Position numbers and translations under genes: made by a program. From Trueperaceae bacterium (GTDB lineage Bacteria > Deinococcota > Deinococci > Deinococcales > Trueperaceae), in contig REEJ01000155.1 in assembly GCA_007695125.1 (NCBI GenBank), positions 1 to 42,289 on the forward strand: DNA of 42,289 nucleotides, given 5' to 3'. Under the pieces are notes generated by a model. It made no database searches and had not been told where the DNA came from. It was given only the letters and a program-made list of their open reading frames with translations. Shown here in pieces: positions 38,139-42,289 of the stretch. The first letter of the stretch is position 1. The number at the start of each line of letters is the position of its first letter.

Positions 38139-38978
38139 ATGCGCATCGTGATCACGGCTGCCCTTGTCGCGCTCCTGGGCATAGCGCTGGCCGTCACGTT
38201 GCCGCCCGACGCGACCATGTTCGTGACCGACGACGACGGCGTGATCGTCGGCGTAGGGCGCAGCCATGCCGGGGAGACGTTCGTCCTCGACGTCATCGCG
38301 TCATACCAGGGCTTCGCTCGGTTGGTGATCGTGACGAGTGGCGGCACCGTCGAGGTCCACGACGTGATGGTGACTGGGGGCACCGTCCTGCTCGAGTTCG
38401 TCGACCTGCGTGCGATCGCACGCAGGTCCGGTTTCGTCGAGGTGTTCGTCGAGGCGATCGATGTGTTCGATGCGGCGTACCAGCACCTTCCTGCGGCTGT
38501 GCCCGGGTCCGAACCGGACGCTGCGCCGCCCGTGGACCATCCCGGCTCGGCAGGAGCGCCCTCGCAGCCGGCCGACGCCGGCCACGCGGAGCAGGGCCCG
38601 GACGATGGGCCGGGCGCAGCGCCGGCGCCCGTGAGCCCCGTCCCGGCGCCACCGGTCGTGGGCCCGGCCGATCCTCCCGCTGGTTCGCCCGACACACCCG
38701 CCGGGCCGCCGGTCGCGCCCGGTCCACCGGGCGAGCAGGGACCGCCCGCTTCGGCACCGGGCCTACCGGATGGACCGCCCGCGCCCGGTCCACCGGGCGA
38801 GCAGGGACCGCCCGCTTCGACACCGGGCCTACCGGATGGACCGCCCGCGCACGGTCCGGGTGGCGCCCACGGCGGTGGCCCGGATGGAGCCGATGGGCCG
38901 ACGTCGGATGACGAAGACGCCGACGAGGACCCGGACGACGATCAGCCTGGCCCGCCAGGCCTGGACCGCAGGCCCTGA
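38139..38978 (+). CDS. Secreted protein with Pro/Gly-rich collagen-like repeats
   Basis: Unrecognised exported protein of 279 aa. The ATG at 38139 follows GGAGAGG and gives a signal peptide (MRIVITAALVALLGIALAVT). The ORF-track start at 38088 would bury it. Residues about 25-120 look beta-rich (MFVTDDDGVIVGVG.., FVLDVIASYQGFARLVIVTSGGTVEVHDV). From about 120 to 250 the chain is Pro/Ala/Gly-rich with two near-identical 22-residue repeats of PGPPGEQGPPAS type, then a very acidic stretch (TSDDEDADEDPDDD). GPPGEQGPP triplets are collagen-like but short. Likely an extracellular or surface protein with an extended stalk. It directly follows the two-component system, so it may be its target. Confidence 0.7.
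   Translation: MRIVITAALVALLGIALAVTLPPDATMFVTDDDGVIVGVGRSHAGETFVLDVIASYQGFARLVIVTSGGTVEVHDVMVTGGTVLLEFVDLRAIARRSGFVEVFVEAIDVFDAAYQHLPAAVPGSEPDAAPPVDHPGSAGAPSQPADAGHAEQGPDDGPGAAPAPVSPVPAPPVVGPADPPAGSPDTPAGPPVAPGPPGEQGPPASAPGLPDGPPAPGPPGEQGPPASTPGLPDGPPAHGPGGAHGGGPDGADGPTSDDEDADEDPDDDQPGPPGLDRRP
38715..38846 (+). repeat. 66-bp tandem duplication within the secreted protein gene
   Basis: Copies at 38715-38780 and 38781-38846 differ at one position that I can see (TTCGGCACC against TTCGACACC). A degenerate third start (GCGCACGGTCC) follows. The unit keeps the frame (22 codons), so copy number can change without breaking the gene. Confidence 0.85.
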
Positions 38979-38985
38979 CCGAGCG

Positions 38986-39906
38986 TCAGCCGTCGACCTC
39001 GCCCGTGCCGCGCACCCGCAGGCCCTGCGCCGGGAGATCGACGTCGACCTTGGCACCCTGCGGACGCCAGCTGGCGCGCCCCTGCTTGCGCGCCGTGTGT
39101 TCGCGCCAGCCGTAGTCGCCGTCGGCGATCGGATCGTCCCCGCCCACGCCCATCTCGGGCCAGGGGATGCGCCGGCCCTCGAAGTCGCGCGCCGCGCGGG
39201 TCTGCTCGTCGTGCCGGTCGATCAGCGCCGCCTCGTCGTCGGGGTCGAGCGACCACGTCTCGTGGCGCACGAGCAGGGGCAGCGGTAGCCTGGGGCGCAG
39301 CGCGGGCCGGTGGCCGGCGCCGGGTCGGCCGACCGAGAGGCCCACGAGTGGCACCACGCGCTCGGGAAGGCCCAGCGCCTGGGCGATCTCGAGCGAGCCG
39401 TTGAGGACGCCGCCCAGCATCACCGTTCCGTAGCCGAGCGATTGCGCCGTGAGCGAGGCGTTCTGGAGCCCGACCGTGAGGTCGGCGGTGGCGCTGATCA
39501 GCATGCGCAGGTCGTGCGCAGTGTAGGTGTACCCCTGGGCGTGCGTCACCTCGCGGGCACGCCGCAGGTCGGCGCAGCCGACGATCAGCAGCGGTGCCTG
39601 GTCGATCCAGCGCTGGTTGCCGGCCAACTGCGCCATGCGGCGCTTGCGCTCGGGGTCGCGCACGAGGACATGCGTGTAGCTGTGCAACGCCGACGAGGTC
39701 GGACCGCGCACGAGGGCGGCCTGGAGCGCGTCCTCCACGTCGTCCGGCAGGGGATCGGGGCCGAAGGCGCGGACGCTGGCATGGGTCAGGACGGTGGCGA
39801 GGACGCCGCGGGAGTGCCGGGCGAGGGCGCTGACGGCGTCCGCAGCGTCGTCGCCGAGGACGCTCGCGGCGGCCTGGTGCACGGGATCGTCGTGGGTCGT
39901 GGGCAT
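38986..39906 (-). CDS. Nitroreductase family protein (NfsA/FRP-like)
   Basis: FMN-dependent NAD(P)H oxidoreductase of 306 aa. It has THASVRAFGPDPLPDD near the start (the R-x-F flavin motif region), SYTHVLVRDPERKRRMAQLAGNQRWI, TVGLQNASLTAQSLGYGTVMLGGVLN (the flavin-binding helix and loop), and LPERVVPLVGLSVGRPG. The length and long C-terminal extension fit the NfsA/FRP branch, which reduces nitroaromatics, quinones or free flavin. A leaderless minus-strand promoter sits 5 nt before the ATG. It converges with the secreted repeat protein gene with only 7 bp between stops. Confidence 0.87.
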   Translation of the reverse strand: MPTTHDDPVHQAAASVLGDDAADAVSALARHSRGVLATVLTHASVRAFGPDPLPDDVEDALQAALVRGPTSSALHSYTHVLVRDPERKRRMAQLAGNQRWIDQAPLLIVGCADLRRAREVTHAQGYTYTAHDLRMLISATADLTVGLQNASLTAQSLGYGTVMLGGVLNGSLEIAQALGLPERVVPLVGLSVGRPGAGHRPALRPRLPLPLLVRHETWSLDPDDEAALIDRHDEQTRAARDFEGRRIPWPEMGVGGDDPIADGDYGWREHTARKQGRASWRPQGAKVDVDLPAQGLRVRGTGEVDG

Positions 39907-39911
39907 GTCGC

Positions 39912-39917
39912 AGGGTA
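39912..39917 (-). promoter_or_regulatory. -10 element of a leaderless transcript (TACCCT on minus strand)
   Basis: The plus strand reads AGGGTA. Five bases (GCGAC on the coding strand) separate it from the nitroreductase ATG at 39906. The rest of the 188-bp gap to the next gene shows only a 7-bp inverted repeat (GGCCACG 39982-39988 / CGTGGCC 40010-40016). Confidence 0.6.
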
Positions 39918-40094
39918 CCGACTACGACGGCCGACCGCAGCAAGCACCGGACACGCACGGTGCCGCCAGCAGCCGCGTCACGGCCACGCCTCCCAACGAT
40001 CGGGTCGCACGTGGCCACGCGCTGCGCGACCGATGCCGATCTCGCCGGGCGTGCCCCTTGCCGCGCGTTCGGCGTGCAGCGTCGGGTGCCGGCG

Positions 40095-40901
40095 CTAGGC
40101 GTTCGCCGCTGCGTGTTGCAGGAACCCTTCGAAGTGTTTCGCACGCTCCGCGTGCCCCGCCTCGACGAGGCGCACGTAGAAGGTCTCGTCGAACGACAGC
40201 CCGAGCTCACCTCGAACGCACCGGATGACCGGAGCGACGAGGCGATCGAGGGCACCGACCTCTTCCATCGTCGAACGGATCAACTGCATCAGAGCCGGCG
40301 TGAAGACGGCCTCGATCGACCGCTCCTCCGCGCGCAGTGCCTCGCCCCGGCGACGCTCGTGCTCGAGCAACCGTCTGGTGCCCCCGCCGGGGTCCTCGCC
40401 TTCCTCGATCGTCCGTTCGAGCCGTTCCTGTTCCGCCTCGCAGCGTGCGATCTTCTCGGCGAGGGCGTTCAAGCGCTTGTACTGCTGGTCGACGCCGTTG
40501 CGCTGCGCCGAGAGGCGGATGAAGGCGCCGGTGAGGGCCTGCTCGAAGTCGGCGACGGCTCGGATGGTGTCTTCTTCGCCGACGATGGTGACCTTGCCCA
40601 TCGCCGCGGCCTTGCCCATGTAGGACCGCATCAGGTCCTGGAACGGTACGTCGAGTTCGCCGAAGTTCCCGACCATGGTCATCCCCGTCGCGATCGCGTC
40701 GAAGGCCCCCAGGTAGACGTCGCGTCGCATCGACAGGTCGCGCGTTCGCTCTGCGATCTCACGCTCGTGTGCGTGTTGGAGTCGCAACCGCTTGGTGTTC
40801 GACGCGTTCGTCAGGGCCACGCCGATCACCGTGATCAGCGAGCCGACCAAGAAGCCCCAGACGGTGGCGGGCACGGCTTCGAGCATGCCGACGAGGTCCA
40901 C
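40095..40901 (-). CDS. Membrane-anchored coiled-coil protein of unknown function
   Basis: Protein of 268 aa, no family recognised. One N-terminal transmembrane helix (about 14-32, VWGFLVGSLITVIGVALTNA) follows a short outside segment. The rest is cytoplasmic and highly helical, with charged heptads (QHAHEREIAERTRDLSMRRDVYLGAF and NALAEKIARCEAEQERLERTIEE), suggesting coiled-coil oligomerisation. A conserved-looking globular end contains LIRSTMEEVGALDRLVAPVIRCVRGELG. The start is GTG 40901 behind a GGGGG purine run. An ATG five codons later is possible. It may organise a membrane complex, but nothing nearby names a partner. Ends in TAG. Confidence 0.65.
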   Translation of the reverse strand: MDLVGMLEAVPATVWGFLVGSLITVIGVALTNASNTKRLRLQHAHEREIAERTRDLSMRRDVYLGAFDAIATGMTMVGNFGELDVPFQDLMRSYMGKAAAMGKVTIVGEEDTIRAVADFEQALTGAFIRLSAQRNGVDQQYKRLNALAEKIARCEAEQERLERTIEEGEDPGGGTRRLLEHERRRGEALRAEERSIEAVFTPALMQLIRSTMEEVGALDRLVAPVIRCVRGELGLSFDETFYVRLVEAGHAERAKHFEGFLQHAAANA

Positions 40902-40949
40902 GGTTCAACCCCCAGGTTCGCGCGCTGTGGTGGCGCCGGTCTCACTCCC

Positions 40950-40955
40950 AGGGTA
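40950..40955 (-). promoter_or_regulatory. Putative -10 of the coiled-coil gene (TACCCT on minus strand)
   Basis: The plus strand reads AGGGTA. It would give a leader of about 42 nt. The remaining 174-bp divergent gap shows no clear plus-strand promoter for the ATPase gene. Confidence 0.4.
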
Positions 40956-41075
40956 GGCGAGCACCCGAGGGCGCATGTCCCGATCGCACGGCGATGGCGC
41001 CTTTGCTGACGACGGAGTCCGCCGCGGTGGACACCCTGACCGCCCCATGACGTTCGCCTGACACGCTGCGAGGCG

Positions 41076-42143
41076 ATGGCCGCGGACCTCGTCGTCGACG
41101 CACTCCACCACCGCTACGGTAGCGTCGTCGCGTTGGAGCGCGCAGACCTGACGGTCCACGCGGGCGAGCTCGTGGCGCTGCTCGGGCCGTCAGGGTCGGG
41201 CAAGTCGACGCTGCTCGCCGCCGTCGCGGGGATGCTCGAGCCGACCGCGGGCAGCGTGACGCTCGGCGGGCGCGACCTGCTGGCGCTGCCGGCCGAGCGC
41301 CGCGGGCTCGGCATGGTCTTCCAGGACTACGCCTTGTGGCCCCACATGCGCGTCGAGGACAACGTCCGCTTCCCGCTCGCCCGGCGCGGCGTCCCCCGAG
41401 CGCTGGCGAGAGAGCGGGCGCTGCGCTCGCTGGAGCGCGTCGGGCTCGCCGGCTTCGAGCGTCGGCGGCCGAGCGAGCTCTCCGGCGGCCAGCAGCAGCG
41501 CGTCGCGCTGGCGCGCGCCATCGTCGCCGAGCCCGAACTGCTGCTGCTCGACGAGCCGCTCTCGGCCCTCGACCCCGACACCCGCGCCGGCGTGCGCAGC
41601 GAGCTCGCGGCGTTGCTGCGCGACCTCGGCATGACCACGGTGTTGGTGACCCATGACCGCGACGACGCCTTCGAGCTCGCCGACCGCGTCGCCGTCTTGC
41701 TCGACGGTCACGTCGCACACGTCGGCACGCCGGAGACGGTCTTCGAGCGTCCGGCGTCGCTCGGCGTCGCCCGCTTCCTCGGCCTCAACGTCGTCCATGG
41801 CGTGTCGGACGCACCAGGCCGGGCACGCGTCGGTGACAGCGTCTTGGAACTGCCCGAGGGCGCCCCGACCGGTCGCGTCGCGCTCACCTTCACCAGCGCA
41901 CGGCTGCGGCCCGTCAGCCTCGCCAACGTCGGCGAGCGCGGCGTCTTGCGCTGCGTCGTCATCGGCCACCGCTACACCGCCGGCGGCCACCGCCTGCGCG
42001 TGCGCCCCGACGGCGTGGACGAGACCATCGCATTGACGATCCCGGATCCACCGAGCGGCGACACGATCCTCGTGTACGTGCCCCCCGAGGCGCTGCACGT
42101 GCTCCCCGACCACCCACCCGAAGCGGTCGCTCGCGCGGCCTGA
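41076..42143 (+). CDS. ABC transporter ATP-binding protein, FbpC-type (third system)
   Basis: Motor subunit of 355 aa. It has Walker A GPSGSGKST (37-45), VFQDYALWPHMR, LSGGQQQR, LLLDEPLSALDPDTR, THDRDDA and a C-terminal TOBE-like region (VALTFTSARLRPV..). It is less similar to the other two ATPases here than they are to each other (LSALDPDTRAG in place of LSNLDAKLR), so it likely belongs to a separate transporter. The ATG at 41076 has GCGAGG almost adjacent. Gene order differs too: ATPase first, then binding protein 19 bp later, with the permease presumably beyond the window. Confidence 0.9.
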   Translation: MAADLVVDALHHRYGSVVALERADLTVHAGELVALLGPSGSGKSTLLAAVAGMLEPTAGSVTLGGRDLLALPAERRGLGMVFQDYALWPHMRVEDNVRFPLARRGVPRALARERALRSLERVGLAGFERRRPSELSGGQQQRVALARAIVAEPELLLLDEPLSALDPDTRAGVRSELAALLRDLGMTTVLVTHDRDDAFELADRVAVLLDGHVAHVGTPETVFERPASLGVARFLGLNVVHGVSDAPGRARVGDSVLELPEGAPTGRVALTFTSARLRPVSLANVGERGVLRCVVIGHRYTAGGHRLRVRPDGVDETIALTIPDPPSGDTILVYVPPEALHVLPDHPPEAVARAA

Positions 42144-42162
42144 CGCACGCCCAGGAGGCATC

Positions 42163-42289
42163 ATGATCCACCGCTCGCTCGTCGCTCTCGCCCTCGCCGC
42201 GCTGCTCGGCCTCGCCGCTGCGCAGCAGCCGGTGACCTTCTACACCGCCGGTCCCGGCGGGCTCGCCAACGCCCTCGCCGAGGCCTTCA
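42163..42289 (+). CDS. ABC transporter substrate-binding protein, N-terminus only (3' cut by window edge)
   Basis: Not in the ORF track because the frame runs off the end. The ATG at 42163 follows AGGAGG by 5 nt. The 42 visible codons encode a signal peptide MIHRSLVALALAALLGLAAAQ and the mature start QPVTFYTAGPGGLANALAEAF. This is the usual opening of a COG1840 binding protein (strand, then the first ligand-loop and helix). It completes the expected partner set of the ATPase upstream. Confidence 0.75.
   Translation, partial: MIHRSLVALALAALLGLAAAQQPVTFYTAGPGGLANALAEAF

Noticed and set aside
39982-40016. GGCCACG / CGTGGCC inverted repeat as a terminator of the coiled-coil gene
   Set aside because: A 7-bp stem with a 21-nt loop and no T-tract is too weak to call.
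1-42289. CRISPR arrays, tRNA or rRNA genes, transposons, phage genes
   Set aside because: No regular spaced repeats, clover-leaf sequences, transposase motifs or phage structural genes were seen on either strand.

Overview
This is a GC-rich (by eye about 70%), gene-dense stretch of a bacterial chromosome. It most resembles Deinococcota, possibly a Trueperaceae-like lineage. That placement is an inference from three things: GC-rich codon use, exported proteins whose mature part starts at an Ala-Gln junction, and many genes with a TAnnnT promoter element only 5-7 nt before the start codon. The last point implies leaderless mRNAs, which are known to be abundant in Deinococcus. I see no rRNA, tRNA, CRISPR array or insertion sequence.

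Layout. 1-5367: end of a BtpA/SgcQ-family gene, then a myo-inositol catabolic operon iolD-iolG-iolE-iolB. 5600-10030: a COG1840 (AfuA/FbpA-type) ABC transporter operon with an unusually large permease. 10052-15968: mixed single genes (luciferase-like monooxygenase, HAD phosphatase, SDR, a coupled pair of unknown genes, a small zinc-ribbon protein, an MFS transporter). 15980-18525: a 27-codon remnant of an SMR transporter fused by a GTGA overlap to a large GH13-like enzyme, probably a glucosylglycerol hydrolase. 18757-23392: pyruvate:ferredoxin oxidoreductase (nifJ) behind a strongly folded leader, plus a dihydroorotate-dehydrogenase-like partner. 23442-27566: protein phosphatase, sarcosine-oxidase-type flavoenzyme, DUF2461 protein, NagD-like HAD, ThuA-like protein. 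27665-30580: lutABC L-lactate oxidation operon. 30724-34625: second COG1840 ABC transporter. 34704-35326: vapBC toxin-antitoxin pair with a repeat operator. 35364-38978: SGNH hydrolase, a two-component system and a secreted Pro/Gly-rich repeat protein. 38986-40901: nitroreductase and a membrane-anchored coiled-coil protein on the minus strand. 41076-end: ATPase and start of the binding protein of a third transporter of the same class.

How the genes work together. The window is heterotrophic metabolism: inositol and lactate oxidation, pyruvate oxidation to acetyl-CoA with reduced ferredoxin, compatible-solute turnover, and three related importers whose usual 'iron(III)' label is not supported by the residues visible here. 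Two expression styles alternate. Single genes and small operons mostly use leaderless promoters. The iol, ABC-transporter and nifJ operons have 80-100 nt leaders with stem-loops and Shine-Dalgarno sites. Both complete ABC operons carry a strong stem-loop between binding protein and permease. The most unusual loci are the SMR remnant/glycosidase junction, the nifJ leader, the intercistronic hairpins, TAG stop codons that double as -10 boxes, and the two-component system next to a collagen-like repeat gene. Longer -35 elements were not convincingly visible, and no classical hairpin-plus-T-tract terminator was found.
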